Under the pieces are notes generated by a model that was given only the letters and a program-made list of their open reading frames with translations, ran no database searches and was not told where the DNA came from. A stretch of DNA of 64,000 nucleotides from a virus. The stretch spans positions 1 through 64,000 of IMG/VR virus record IMGVR_UViG_3300042731_003040; one strand, given 5' to 3'. Positions 40,685 through 50,786 of the stretch are shown piece by piece (position 1 is the stretch's first letter; every line of letters starts with the position of its first letter). The position numbers and the translations under genes were made by a program.

Positions 40685-42348
40685 TGTCTGATCTAGGCGA
40701 TATCAGCAAGTTCATCGAAGGTTCGGTGCCCAACCTGGATTGGTTGGAAGTCGATGATAGGGATTACCAAGCCCTGGATCGGTTGCCCAAACAGAACTTG
40801 GACATTCTTCCCGACTTGGAGGAGGCATGGAGCCACGGGGACGCTCCTCTCCATGGCAATTTGGAGCCTAACACTGGAGAATCTTTGACCATGCTCGATG
40901 TTGGTCGAAGGGGCCCCAAAATGGCCACTGTCAAGGAGATTGCCAGGGTTGCTGTGAAGGCTTTGAACGAGTCTTCCAGCGTGCCCGCCATGGTTAAGCT
41001 GCTTGCTAGTGCGTTTGATCAGACCTCCCTGCAGGCAGCTCATCCTGTGCTTAGGCAGGTAGTGGCGTCGTTTCGTCAACACCAGAAGCAGGCGGCCACC
41101 AAAGCCCCGGGGGAGTTCTCAGGGCAGCGTCAGACGGTGGCCAAGAAGGAAGCTTCATCCAAGGAGCAGGTGCAGCAGGGCTTGGAGGCCGTGTCCAAAA
41201 CGGCTGCCGACGAATCCAAGAAGCAGCAGTGGAAGGTTGCGGCTGAGAAGGCTGCTCCAGTTGTGGCTCTGCTCCGTCGGGAAATGCTCAAGGGGCGTTC
41301 GGCCTCGGACATTCTGAAGGCTCTGAAGATGTCTTTTGATGTCCGAGATCTGCAGGCTACTCGGGAGCATTGGGAGCCTCTGTTCCGTAAGGTAGGGCTT
41401 TACGGGGTGGTATACTCTAGTCAGGATTCGTTCCCAACCTGTCCTGAGGGAGCAGACTTCTTGGCCAAGCACGCTTCCTCGGTGAAGGGAATTGTAGCTG
41501 GCGACAAGTGCGGCTCTTGCATCTTCAGCCAGGTCGGTCGCTGCATGATGTATGGCCGCCGACTAGTGGCTAAGGAGGGAGATCTCATCACAGCAGAGAT
41601 GGTTCAGGCTTTGTTGGACGAGCATAAGCTCTCTGGTCGTCTGCCCCACGACTTCCAACCTACCGGGGAGACGTTGGAAGAGAATCTGAAGGCTATTCAT
41701 GAGGCGGCCATGTCTCCCAAGCCTTCTGCTGCACTCAATCTTCGGAGTACCGTCGAGCGGGCTTTCACAGGAGCCACCCGTCAGCACAAGACGAGTTCTA
41801 TGACCGTCAGGGAAGTGGTGAAGACAGCTTGTCAGTACATGAACGAAGGTTTGTATGGCCGAGAACTGTTGGCCGTGCTCAAGTCTCGATTCGAAGAGCG
41901 AGACATTCAGGCATCCGTTCCCGAACTGAAGCAGGTCTTGGCAGAACAAGGGTTGCAGGGCTACAAGTTCGTCGATCCTACGGTCTACGACGACTATGGT
42001 AAAGGCTGCAAAGTTGCTGCTCGAAAGTTCCGTACCAAGACGGCGGTGCAGTATCTCAAGGTGGGTAGCAAGTGCAATTCTTGTGTCCATCAAACTAGTC
42101 CGGGCTTCTGTTCTGTCATCCACAAGCAGCTCGTGGTGGAGCCCCCATACGTAGACAAGGCGGCAGAGCAGAAAGCCATCTTGAGTTCTGGATCTGCTAT
42201 AGATGTTCCCCTTGGCAACCTGGTCAACAGTGGGTTGAGCATGTTGCAAGAGTACCAACTGCAACAGTCCGGAGACGTTGATCTGAACCCCGAAGCTCCT
42301 TCGATGGAGGTGTCCGTAGAGTTGGGTACGTCCGAAGTGAAGCTCTAG
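40684..42348 (+). CDS. protein with three repeated helical modules, two with Cys clusters
   Basis: This 554-residue protein contains a repeated unit. Copies at about 190-298 and 374-488 align: a helix (LKALKMSFDVRDLQATREHW; LAVLKSRFEERDIQASVPEL), a GLYG/GLQG turn, a single Cys, then KCGSC-x7-C or KCNSC-x8-C, and a terminal LV. A shorter copy lies at about 83-131 (LLASAFDQTSLQAAHPVLRQ) without the Cys half. Four Cys per full module suggest zinc or iron-sulfur binding. The gene sits before the terminase genes. I do not know a named family. The start is ATG 40684, not the GTG one codon earlier. Confidence 0.7.
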   Translation: MSDLGDISKFIEGSVPNLDWLEVDDRDYQALDRLPKQNLDILPDLEEAWSHGDAPLHGNLEPNTGESLTMLDVGRRGPKMATVKEIARVAVKALNESSSVPAMVKLLASAFDQTSLQAAHPVLRQVVASFRQHQKQAATKAPGEFSGQRQTVAKKEASSKEQVQQGLEAVSKTAADESKKQQWKVAAEKAAPVVALLRREMLKGRSASDILKALKMSFDVRDLQATREHWEPLFRKVGLYGVVYSSQDSFPTCPEGADFLAKHASSVKGIVAGDKCGSCIFSQVGRCMMYGRRLVAKEGDLITAEMVQALLDEHKLSGRLPHDFQPTGETLEENLKAIHEAAMSPKPSAALNLRSTVERAFTGATRQHKTSSMTVREVVKTACQYMNEGLYGRELLAVLKSRFEERDIQASVPELKQVLAEQGLQGYKFVDPTVYDDYGKGCKVAARKFRTKTAVQYLKVGSKCNSCVHQTSPGFCSVIHKQLVVEPPYVDKAAEQKAILSSGSAIDVPLGNLVNSGLSMLQEYQLQQSGDVDLNPEAPSMEVSVELGTSEVKL

Positions 42349-42361
42349 AAAGAGAGCTAGT

Positions 42362-42931
42362 ATGTCTGACGAGAAAACTGAGAAACCTGGGGCCCAGATT
42401 GTGCCCATCCACTCAGCCACAGCCACTGAGAGGCCAACCGTAAAGCGGGGCAAAGGACGTCCGAAGAAGGTAGTCCTCAAGCCTTCTCGAGAGGACCTAG
42501 AGTACCATGCTGAGATGGCTCAGGAGCGTGAGAGGTTTGTGGATCTCGACGCTGTGGTACAGGACTGTAAGGATGGAAAGGACACTCTAGAGCGTCTTCG
42601 AAGCCTTCAGTTGCAGATGGCCCGGGAAGCGGCGGCTTTGCAGTTCACTCGGCTGGAACAAGAGAAGTACGGCAAAGAAACGGCTCAGATTTCTACTCGA
42701 CGTCTCAACGCCCTCAAGCTCGTTGCGGACATCGAGTTGGAGATCAAGAAGTTGGGGACCAATGTTCTGGACTTGCATAGTGAGAAAGTCCAGAAGCTCT
42801 TCCAGTTGTGGATCGAGTTCATCAAGGAAGCTGCCTCTCCTCTTCCTCCCGAACAGTCCGATCTGTTCTTCAATCGGCTGGAGAATCTGATGAGCGACTG
42901 GGAGGAAAAGGCATCTGAGGTTCTCCGGTAA
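42362..42931 (+). CDS. candidate terminase small subunit
   Basis: The 189-residue protein has a basic AT-hook-like segment (VKRGKGRPKKVVLK) near residue 28. Long helices rich in charged residues follow (TLERLRSLQLQMAREAAALQ, LNALKLVADIELEIKKLG). It is immediately upstream of the large terminase gene, the usual place for the DNA-recognising small subunit. No classical HTH is visible, so the assignment rests on position, the DNA-binding hook and helical oligomer-like content. Its ribosome binding site is weak. Confidence 0.5.
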   Translation: MSDEKTEKPGAQIVPIHSATATERPTVKRGKGRPKKVVLKPSREDLEYHAEMAQERERFVDLDAVVQDCKDGKDTLERLRSLQLQMAREAAALQFTRLEQEKYGKETAQISTRRLNALKLVADIELEIKKLGTNVLDLHSEKVQKLFQLWIEFIKEAASPLPPEQSDLFFNRLENLMSDWEEKASEVLR

Positions 42932-42939
42932 GGAGTACT

Positions 42940-44940
42940 TTGGCTTCTCCCAGCAACAAAGGCGTAGCCTCTATGATTCGCCAGGCGAATCGAGAGGTGA
43001 AACGCAATCAGAAGGATGTTGTTCAGACCGAGAGAGACGGTCGTAGCCGCACCTTCAGTGTTCTGGACTACATCGAACAGCCCTGGGGCCTCAACATGAG
43101 GTTGTTTCCAGCGCAAAGGTTCTTGGTCAAGCTCTACTACAACATCCCTTTGGACACAGCGCTGCCTGAGCGTCCTGAGTCTCGTATTCAGATCCCGGAC
43201 ATGTTTGCTACTCGGATCCTCTACGAGTTCAGCGAGCGTCAGTATTTGAGCTACCTGTTTAATGAGGGGCGCTGCAACGTCGGGAAACAAGACCTAGAGC
43301 ATGATCGTAGGGAGTTGATCCTTGCCATCGGTAGAAGGGCGGGAAAGACAACTTTATCAGGTATTTTCGCTAGTTACGAGGTTTACCGGCTGCTCAATCT
43401 CTACAACCCTCAGGAGTACTACGGGCTTCCCAACGGCAATCGAATCCAGATCATCTCGGTAGCTACGGACAAGGATCAGGCGGGGCTGCTCTACAACGAG
43501 GTGAGCACACACTTGGCCAAGTGCGAGTACTTCAAACCCTACATGAGCAACTTCACTCAGTCTAGGGTGGACTTCCGGACGCCTTATGACATCGAGAAGT
43601 TTGGGGTCAACACCTGGCACGAAAACGGTCGCTTCGTTTCTCAGCAAGGCAAAGCCACGCTTCGGGTGACCTTCAAGAGCTGTATCGCCAAGGGTCTCAG
43701 AGGCTCTGGAAACGTGGTTGTGATCTTGGATGAGATCGCCCACTTCCAGGACAAAGGCAACAGCTCGGCGAAAGAGATCTACGATGCAGTGACTCCTTCG
43801 ACCGCTGCCTTTTCCCGAAAGGATCCGGAGACGGGGCTACCTGCAGTGGACCCTGAATCGGGAGACAAGGCTCCTGTTGAGGCTAGGGTTATCCTCATCT
43901 CCTCTCCGTTGGGTAGGTCAGGGAAGTTCTTTGAGCTGTTCGATCTAGCCATGCACGGGGGTGAAGGCTCTGAGAACCTGTTGGCGATTCAAGCTCCCAC
44001 TTGGGAGATCAACCCAACAATCCCGACCTCCTACTACAAGGAGAAGTATCACGCTGACCCTCAGGTTTTCTCGGTCGAGCACGGAGCTCAGTTCTCGGAT
44101 CAAACCAAGGGTTGGATCGAGCGTGAGGGGGATATCCAAGACTGTATTCGTTCAGAGCTTCGTCCCCAGCAGCAAGCTCGTCCCAAGATGCCTCACCAGA
44201 TGGGCATTGACGTTGGATTGGTAGGGGACGGAACGGGTATCGTCATCACGCACATAGAAGACGACAAAGTCGTGTTGGACTACCACGAGGTTTGGTATGC
44301 GGGGGTGGATTGGCGAGAAAGCAACCCCCATTTAGGCAACCTTTACCCTACCGACTATGCAAAGGTCCTTGGGGATCTTGAGCGTTTGGACTTCGATGAG
44401 ATCGCCAACTGGATAGTGGCTTTGTCCAAACGCTTCCACATTGTGCAGGGGTTGTTTGACCGTTGGAATGGTATCCCTCTTGAGCAGACTCTCCACAAGC
44501 GGGGCTTCAAGCAGTTCAAGGCTGAGTTCTTCACTCGGGACACGACCAGCAAGATCTACCAGACGGCCAAGATGTTGATGTTGGATGAGCGCCTGGTACT
44601 CTATGACTGGCCGATACCAGAGCAGGGGGCTGTAAAGCACTCAGGGCTCATAGCGGAGCTTCTGGCTTTGCAGGCTCGGCAGATTTCCAAGAATTTGGTG
44701 TTGGTGGAGGCCCCTGTGAAACGGGGCGCCCATGACGACCTGAGTGACGCCTTTGTACGCAGTGTTTGGCTATCTGTGGAGCAAATGCTCAATCAGAAGC
44801 ATACGGCCCACGGGGGAGTCTACCGTCCCCATGTGGCCAGTAGCATGACTTCCCAGCGGTATCAGGCTATGCGGATGAGAAAGCATGGAGTTCCAAGCAG
44901 GATGCCTGGCAGGGTTCGGCAGCGCTTTGGGGTTAGGTAG
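42940..44940 (+). CDS. terminase large subunit
   Basis: This 666-residue DNA packaging motor has an ATPase domain with Walker A GRRAGKTT (131-138) and Walker B VVVILDEIAHF (about 262-272). It has an RNase H-like nuclease domain with IDVGLVGDGTG near 424, FDRWNG and the C-terminal acidic site HDDLSDAF near 597. It pumps DNA into the prohead and cuts the concatemer. Start TTG at 42940 has AAGGAG five bases upstream. The N-terminal 120 residues are longer than in many terminases and may contact the portal or small subunit. Confidence 0.95.
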   Translation: MASPSNKGVASMIRQANREVKRNQKDVVQTERDGRSRTFSVLDYIEQPWGLNMRLFPAQRFLVKLYYNIPLDTALPERPESRIQIPDMFATRILYEFSERQYLSYLFNEGRCNVGKQDLEHDRRELILAIGRRAGKTTLSGIFASYEVYRLLNLYNPQEYYGLPNGNRIQIISVATDKDQAGLLYNEVSTHLAKCEYFKPYMSNFTQSRVDFRTPYDIEKFGVNTWHENGRFVSQQGKATLRVTFKSCIAKGLRGSGNVVVILDEIAHFQDKGNSSAKEIYDAVTPSTAAFSRKDPETGLPAVDPESGDKAPVEARVILISSPLGRSGKFFELFDLAMHGGEGSENLLAIQAPTWEINPTIPTSYYKEKYHADPQVFSVEHGAQFSDQTKGWIEREGDIQDCIRSELRPQQQARPKMPHQMGIDVGLVGDGTGIVITHIEDDKVVLDYHEVWYAGVDWRESNPHLGNLYPTDYAKVLGDLERLDFDEIANWIVALSKRFHIVQGLFDRWNGIPLEQTLHKRGFKQFKAEFFTRDTTSKIYQTAKMLMLDERLVLYDWPIPEQGAVKHSGLIAELLALQARQISKNLVLVEAPVKRGAHDDLSDAFVRSVWLSVEQMLNQKHTAHGGVYRPHVASSMTSQRYQAMRMRKHGVPSRMPGRVRQRFGVR

Positions 44941-44942
44941 TT

Positions 44943-45188
44943 ATGGACGACTTTCCCAAAACACCGCTGGTTTTTGCCAATAAGGTGATTCAGCAGCTGA
45001 TTGATCACGTGGTGGGGGACGACTACATAGTGACCAATGGGGACTACCTGACTATCCGAATTGCATTTCGGAATGGTGGAGGCCGGTGGCTTAAGGTAGC
45101 TTTGGGGGATATCATTCACAGTCGATTGTTGACCAATATCGTTGTTGCCTGGGGTAAGATGCCCTGTCGGCAGAAAAAGCCTTTTTGA
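44943..45188 (+). CDS. hypothetical protein
   Basis: The 81-residue protein starts MDDFPKTPLVFANKVIQQLI. It alternates a helix (VIQQLIDHVVGDDY) and strands (YLTIRIAFRNGGGRWLKVAL) and ends basic (PCRQKKPF). It begins three bases after the terminase stop. No motif is recognised. Its position between terminase and portal suggests a packaging or head role. Confidence 0.6.
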   Translation: MDDFPKTPLVFANKVIQQLIDHVVGDDYIVTNGDYLTIRIAFRNGGGRWLKVALGDIIHSRLLTNIVVAWGKMPCRQKKPF

Positions 45189-45217
45189 GAAACAACTTCT
45201 AATCCCCCTAGATTCGA

Positions 45218-45694
45218 ATGCCTGAACTGACTGCTAAACAAGAGGCTTTGCTCCAAGAGGAGTTACAGCGTATTGAGGCTGAACGATCCAGAGCGGCTGA
45301 GGCAGCTCGGCATCAAGGGAAGTCGGTAGAAGACGTGATCTTCCAGATTCAGGCAACTCGGGGAGAGCTGGAAGAGAAGGCCGCTCGTTTGCAAGAGTTG
45401 GCAACTCGGCTTCGTTCGGAAATCCGCAATGCGGCTGACTTGGAAGGCATTCGTCACTACACAACGTTCAACAACGCCCACCTTCGATTGGCTGGGGCTG
45501 TCTTTCAGGCAGTACGCCGAACAGTGTCAACGGACCGGCTTTTGACAGCAGCCAAAGCAGACCAGGAAGACGCTCAACGACGGGATGCTAGGGAGCGTCA
45601 GTATCAGGAGGCCCGGGTTCGTCAAAAGGCTGTAGAGCGTCTTCAGATTCCTCAGGAAGACGACTTTGAATCTATCTACGGAGAGCTAGTCTGA
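45218..45694 (+). CDS. coiled-coil protein upstream of portal
   Basis: The 158-residue protein is largely helical and charged (ALLQEELQRIEAERSRAAEA; ATRGELEEKAARLQELATRL), with a short break near residue 75. The end is acidic (EDDFESIYGELV). The portal ATG overlaps its stop codon (tgATG type), so their translation is coupled. A small chaperone or internal head protein role is possible, but nothing specific is visible. The start has no clear ribosome binding site. Confidence 0.65.
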   Translation: MPELTAKQEALLQEELQRIEAERSRAAEAARHQGKSVEDVIFQIQATRGELEEKAARLQELATRLRSEIRNAADLEGIRHYTTFNNAHLRLAGAVFQAVRRTVSTDRLLTAAKADQEDAQRRDARERQYQEARVRQKAVERLQIPQEDDFESIYGELV

Positions 45695-47520
45695 TGCCTG
45701 ACTACTTTTCCAACACTCCAGAACCTTCCTATATCGCGAGGACGTCGGTACGAACTACTCGTCCGTACGTTTCAGGGGGATACCACACTCAGCTGACGGC
45801 CCGTGAGCGTTTGGCTCGTGAGCAGCAGAAACTGGCTAGTTGTGGTTCTTTTGGGGGAGCTGTTGGAGGGATGGGTTACTCAGGGGGAGCTGCTGGTGGT
45901 TTCGGCAACACCATCATGTCGGGGTCGGACAACTTCTTCTCGGTCCAGCTTTCGACTGACTTTCTAGAGCTCCCACAGACACTTAGAGAGAAGCGGGAGA
46001 TCTACCGCCACTTCTACAACTCTGATGAACTGGTGGGACAGGCCATTGACTTGCATACGGAACTTCCGTTGAGCAAGGTTCGGTTGGCTCCTCCCAAAGC
46101 TCGGACGGCTCCTGAAGGGTTCAAGGATCCTCACGACTACAGTCGCTACATCCTGTCTAGATTCGAAAGGATGTGTAAGAGGACGAAGCTCTTTCAGCGC
46201 CTCGTCACAGTAGTCCACCACTATTGGTTGGATGGGGGCGCCGTGGTGTTTGCGGAGGACAGTGCTGTCCCTATCCCCGATAACGTTGGTTTTGATGAGA
46301 CTGTGGTAAAGCAAGCTGTTCTCACAGAGTCAGGGGAGGCTCTTGAGGTTCCTAAAAAGACTTTGGTAGCCCGAGCAGACAAGGAAGAACAAGAGCTAGC
46401 CTACTACCAGAGACACTACAGTGGTTGGGCTAAGCTCATTGTGATTCCATTGGATCGAGTGAAGGTCACTACGGCAGACTTCACAGAGAAGGTTAGGATT
46501 GAGCTCATTCCTAGCAATCGGACTAGAAAGCTGGTGCAGGATGCTCAGATGGGTAATCCTGAGGCTGAGCAGATGGTCCGGGACATCCCTGAAGAGGTGC
46601 GGAGTCACATCGAGAACGGGAACCTGATTCCTCTTGGTACGAATCCTGACGAGGGTAGTTTTGCGGTCATGGTCACGGCGGACAAGAGCGCCGAGCCCCA
46701 CCTGGGTCGGAGCATTCTTGACCGTTGCTTACGGACTCTCTACTTCCGAGAAAAGCTTCGCCAGGCTCAGACCAGCATTGCTTCTCGGGCGATGACCCCC
46801 AAGCGTATTGTGTGGGCGGAAGGGCTTTCTGACGCTGATACAGACGATCTTCGGGAGCAGGTGGACCTGGCTCTGGTGGATCCTGACTACAGCATCGTTG
46901 CGAACTACGAGATTCGTTGGGAAGAGATGGGGGCTCGGGACCGCCTTCTGGATCTTTCCTCGGAGTATGAGAACACCCAGCGTCTGTTGATCTCTGGCTT
47001 GGGTGTGACCGAGAGTCTGATGAGTGGGGAGTCTCTTTACTCCGGGGATCGCCTCAAGCTAGAAGTCATCAACCAACGCTACCTGTACCTTAGAGAGGTT
47101 CTGCAGGACTTCGTGGAAGAGTCCTTGTTCAAGCCGGTGGCTCGACGTATGGGGTTCGTTGAGACTGATGAGTGGGGCCAAGAGGTAGTTCTCTTCCCCC
47201 GTCTCAGCTTCACCCGACTACCCCTTCGAGACAGCCAGGATACTTTTGATGCCCTCTTCAACCTCTACCAGAAGGGTTCGATCAGTATTGACCTCATTCT
47301 GGAGATGTTGAATATCGATCCTGAAGATACCCGGGCCAAGATTGAAAAAGACTTGTTCACGGTCAACGATGCCCTCTTCAACGAGGTCATGCGTAGCGTC
47401 TACTCTGAGGTGGGCCGTGCTTTGGCCGAGAAGACGGATTTGGTAGAGAAGATCGCTGCTTACCTCAAATTGGACATGACCAAGGGTGGTGAGGACGAAG
47501 GTGGCGGGGGTAGGTATTGA
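45694..47520 (+). CDS. portal protein
   Basis: The 608-residue protein has a Gly-rich N-terminal tail (GGAVGGMGYSGGAAGGFG). The portal core starts at about 100, including YRHFYNSDELVGQAIDLHTE and FQRLVTVVHHYWLDGGAVVF. A central region follows with the long helices around LREKLRQAQTSIASRAMTPK, and the C-terminal clip/crown has a helical end. Portals form the dodecameric ring through which the terminase packs DNA. It directly follows the terminase block, and its size is typical for large phages. The acidic-Gly end (GEDEGGGGRY) is flexible. Confidence 0.85.
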   Translation: MPDYFSNTPEPSYIARTSVRTTRPYVSGGYHTQLTARERLAREQQKLASCGSFGGAVGGMGYSGGAAGGFGNTIMSGSDNFFSVQLSTDFLELPQTLREKREIYRHFYNSDELVGQAIDLHTELPLSKVRLAPPKARTAPEGFKDPHDYSRYILSRFERMCKRTKLFQRLVTVVHHYWLDGGAVVFAEDSAVPIPDNVGFDETVVKQAVLTESGEALEVPKKTLVARADKEEQELAYYQRHYSGWAKLIVIPLDRVKVTTADFTEKVRIELIPSNRTRKLVQDAQMGNPEAEQMVRDIPEEVRSHIENGNLIPLGTNPDEGSFAVMVTADKSAEPHLGRSILDRCLRTLYFREKLRQAQTSIASRAMTPKRIVWAEGLSDADTDDLREQVDLALVDPDYSIVANYEIRWEEMGARDRLLDLSSEYENTQRLLISGLGVTESLMSGESLYSGDRLKLEVINQRYLYLREVLQDFVEESLFKPVARRMGFVETDEWGQEVVLFPRLSFTRLPLRDSQDTFDALFNLYQKGSISIDLILEMLNIDPEDTRAKIEKDLFTVNDALFNEVMRSVYSEVGRALAEKTDLVEKIAAYLKLDMTKGGEDEGGGGRY

Positions 47521-47546
47521 ATTTCTGTCGATGCTTTCCCTAAAGC

Positions 47547-50500
47547 GTGCAGCCGATCTGGGCCACCAAAAACGATTTGGAGTCGGAGAACGAGGAAACT
47601 GAACGTCTCGTTCGAGAAGCTCCTAAGAAAAAACCCCCTCGTCGAGACCGGCGACGGGAACGGGTGAACCCTGATCGAGACCTTGATACGCAAGGGGATC
47701 CGGACCTGAAGAATGATCCGGATCTGAGCCTAAACTACAAGGACGTGGGGGGCTCCGTATCGGAGCGGGTGGCCTTTAGGTTTGTTGCCAAAAAAGACCG
47801 TATCAAGGTCCGGCGTAAAGACACGGGTACCGTTGTCTACGTCACCAAGGAGAAGCTCAGGGAAGAAGGCGGTAAATACGAACTGGTCAAACCAAAGGAG
47901 GATCCTCCTTGGGGGGGCAAGGGAGCCCAGCCGGGGGAGACCGATACAGAGCCTCCTTGGAAGGAAAAAGGGCCTCCTGAGAAGCCTGGTAAGGAGCCCC
48001 AGAAGCCTTCTGAGAAGCCTCCCGTTGAGGAGGGGGCCCAACCCGAGAAAGAGGAGAAGCCTGCTGAAGGGGGCCCTGAGGAGCCTGGAAAAGGGGGAGA
48101 GAAGCCTGCCGAGGGAGAGCATACTGAAGAGAAGCCGTCGGCCGCTGAGGCTGAAATCGACAAGCTGATCGAGCAGGACCCTTCATTCCAAAAAGCCCTC
48201 TTGTCGGTGCAGGAAAAGGCTAATGCCTACGCTCAGAAATCAGAGGGCATTCTCAAGGAGTTGGAGGGCCTGGAGAAGGATAGCAGCCCCGAAGCTGCTG
48301 AGCGAAAGAAGGCTCTAGTTGATGAGCTCAATTCTGGTCAGGATGAGCTGAATTCCTACATGGAGGCTGTCCAGTCTAGAGTGGACAGAGCTCAGGCCAA
48401 ACAAGATTTGGCGCAACAAAAGGCCGATAAGGAGCAGGCAGAGGCCGAGGCTGAGGCAGCCAAATCAGAGGCTGAAAAGGCTGGGATCAAAGATCCTCAA
48501 CGGCCTGAGCCTACTGAAGCGGAACGAATGGAAGCGATGGAGATGGTGGTGGACACCTTCCCTCCAGACATCGCTGCCGACATCATTGCCAAAGGGTACC
48601 ATCCCTCAGATCTTCAGAGCATGGCGGCTTCCTATGAGGCTGCCAAGGTTTCTCCCATTCCCAAGGGAGATTTGAAGGACTTCGCTGCCAAGGTTGGGAA
48701 GATCTACCAAATTGACCCCAGCAAGGTGAAGCCTCCCAAGACCTGGGAGAAGGAAGGGCGTGAGGTCCCCTTTGAGGAGTTGAGTCCCAAAGAGCAGTCG
48801 GAGGCTATGCGTCAGCACCAGATGCAGACGGTGGCCATGAGTCTGGCAGCCAAAGACCAGCTTACGGAGGCCCTGACTCAAAGAACTCGCTCGGGGAAAG
48901 CTCAGATTCCTGAGGAACTGGCCGGTACCCTAGCTGACTTCATGCTGTCTCCAGAGGGAAAGGGTCGGGAGGATCAGGCTAAGAATCTCGCCTCCCAAAC
49001 CTTCAAGATTACTAGGGAAAAGGGCGAAGCAGAGAACATCAAGGATGGCGTAGTCAAGAAGCTTTTGGGGTCCTTGCCGAAGGAAGCTCAGCAAATCGCT
49101 TCAGGCTTCTTGCAGGCCAATGACTATCTGGTAGCTCGGGAGAAATTTCTCGACTCTGGGGAGATTTCTGAGCATCAGAGCCCGGGGGATATTGTTAGTG
49201 GTTTCCGAGACTTGGACAGTTACTTCCAGAAGAGATCCAAGTTGTATCCTGGGGGGAATGACCAGCATGCGGGGAAGCTGCTGCAGAGCCAGATTCGAAC
49301 TCGTCTGAAGGAACTGGACCAGCGCAAGTACGGAGAAGTCCGAAAGCGTTTGGATGCCATTGCTGCAGATGAGTACGACATCGCTGAAGGTAAGTGGAGA
49401 AAGGCGCGTAAAGCCTGGGAAGTAAAGAAGAAAAAGCACCAGCAGAAGGTCAGAGAGTACGACAACGCTCATCTGATCACAGACTGGAAGAACCTTCCTG
49501 AAGGGCATCCTGGAGAGTTTACAGAGGCTCCCCCTGAGCCCCCGAAGAAGCCTCTTCGGTATGATTTGGTTCGAGGGAAGCGTCCTCGGGTTTGGGAGGA
49601 GCAGTTCCGGCGCATGGGCCAGAAGGTAGCTTCTCGATATCTCAAATCCTTTTATCCCTGCTCTGTACCGATGGACTCGAATTCTAGGACAGGTGCCTAC
49701 CATGGGGTAGAGCCTGCGGACAACTCCCCCCCAGAAGGGTATGCCGGCTGGCAGCAAGCTCATCAGAGAGATCTAGGAGAGTCTGATTTCGACATCATCT
49801 TGCAGAGTGCTCGGGAGTGGATGAAAAGTCCTGTTCTTTCCAAGGACATCGACGGTTACCTGCCTGACATGCAGCTTCGGGCGGCCTTGGATTTGGCTAT
49901 TCAGAGCAGCCCCTACAATCGAGCCATCAATCCTCAGACCTACAACATCTTGTTGGCTCGGTTGGCCAACATCCCTCCTGAGGAGTTCCTGGGGCAAACA
50001 CTTCGTTCGGCCACAGTGTTGGTGAGGACTGCTGGAAGCAGCTACGTCGTCGAGAAGATGAGCCTAGTTGTTTATGGAAAGGGTCCTTTCAATATCGATG
50101 TGATTCGAGCCATTGAAGGGCAGTACTTTCAGTACCGGGACGAGGAAGGGAATGTCCGGGATGATGGGTACGCTCATGTCGATGATGTGAAATACGGACG
50201 AGCTCTTCCCCGGATGCAGGAACTGCAAGGCTTCGTGCCTGAAGGCTCTCTCAACATCTCTTATCCCAAAGGAGCCTCTGCTGAAGCCTTCAAGGCTGTG
50301 CAGGCGGCTTGTCGCAAACATAAGCTCCAGGTCGAAAAGGCCAAACCCGGATACAAGCCGAGCTTTCGGAAAATGCCGGGATCAAAAACCCGAAGGGCGC
50401 AATCCAGCAAAGGTGAGGACAGCATGAACAAGCAAGCGGCCAATGGCATTCTGGGTCGTCTCGATCGGCTCGCCGACAACATCCAGAACAATCACGAGAA

Positions 50501-50786
50501 GATGGGCATGAACTTCGACACTGCCAAGGGTCTCGTGAATGAGTTGGATCGAGTAGCGGACGAGATCGAGAAGGAAGCCTTCGGTGAGGAGTCGTTGCAT
50601 CGTCGGCAGGCCGAGGTGCTCCAGCGGGATCAAGACGAGCCCTACATGGACACGTTCAACTCTCCAATGGCGCCCGTTCAGACCGATTCCGACGAACCCT
50701 ACATGGATGCCTTCGTGGACGACCAGAGCGTGGCCGTGGACGATGGCAAGTCCCAGGACGGCAAGGAACTGACTCCCAACAACTGA
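47547..50786 (+). CDS. very large head-associated protein, multi-part
   Basis: The 1079-residue protein starts at a GTG with weak upstream signals. Residues 1-110 are basic and charged, including an RRDRRRERV patch. Residues 110-205 are a Pro/Glu/Lys linker (GGEKPAEGEHTEEKPS type), and 205-320 a coiled coil. A helical middle holds VASRYLKSFYP near 695-705. Then comes a globular domain (about 750-940) with TYNILLARLANIPPEEFLGQ. The end carries a twin DEPYMD(T/A)F element. An internal ATG at 50424 with a good ribosome binding site could give a nested 120-residue product. It lies between portal and prohead protease, so a head scaffold or internal protein is likely. Confidence 0.65.
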   Translation: MQPIWATKNDLESENEETERLVREAPKKKPPRRDRRRERVNPDRDLDTQGDPDLKNDPDLSLNYKDVGGSVSERVAFRFVAKKDRIKVRRKDTGTVVYVTKEKLREEGGKYELVKPKEDPPWGGKGAQPGETDTEPPWKEKGPPEKPGKEPQKPSEKPPVEEGAQPEKEEKPAEGGPEEPGKGGEKPAEGEHTEEKPSAAEAEIDKLIEQDPSFQKALLSVQEKANAYAQKSEGILKELEGLEKDSSPEAAERKKALVDELNSGQDELNSYMEAVQSRVDRAQAKQDLAQQKADKEQAEAEAEAAKSEAEKAGIKDPQRPEPTEAERMEAMEMVVDTFPPDIAADIIAKGYHPSDLQSMAASYEAAKVSPIPKGDLKDFAAKVGKIYQIDPSKVKPPKTWEKEGREVPFEELSPKEQSEAMRQHQMQTVAMSLAAKDQLTEALTQRTRSGKAQIPEELAGTLADFMLSPEGKGREDQAKNLASQTFKITREKGEAENIKDGVVKKLLGSLPKEAQQIASGFLQANDYLVAREKFLDSGEISEHQSPGDIVSGFRDLDSYFQKRSKLYPGGNDQHAGKLLQSQIRTRLKELDQRKYGEVRKRLDAIAADEYDIAEGKWRKARKAWEVKKKKHQQKVREYDNAHLITDWKNLPEGHPGEFTEAPPEPPKKPLRYDLVRGKRPRVWEEQFRRMGQKVASRYLKSFYPCSVPMDSNSRTGAYHGVEPADNSPPEGYAGWQQAHQRDLGESDFDIILQSAREWMKSPVLSKDIDGYLPDMQLRAALDLAIQSSPYNRAINPQTYNILLARLANIPPEEFLGQTLRSATVLVRTAGSSYVVEKMSLVVYGKGPFNIDVIRAIEGQYFQYRDEEGNVRDDGYAHVDDVKYGRALPRMQELQGFVPEGSLNISYPKGASAEAFKAVQAACRKHKLQVEKAKPGYKPSFRKMPGSKTRRAQSSKGEDSMNKQAANGILGRLDRLADNIQNNHEKMGMNFDTAKGLVNELDRVADEIEKEAFGEESLHRRQAEVLQRDQDEPYMDTFNSPMAPVQTDSDEPYMDAFVDDQSVAVDDGKSQDGKELTPNN

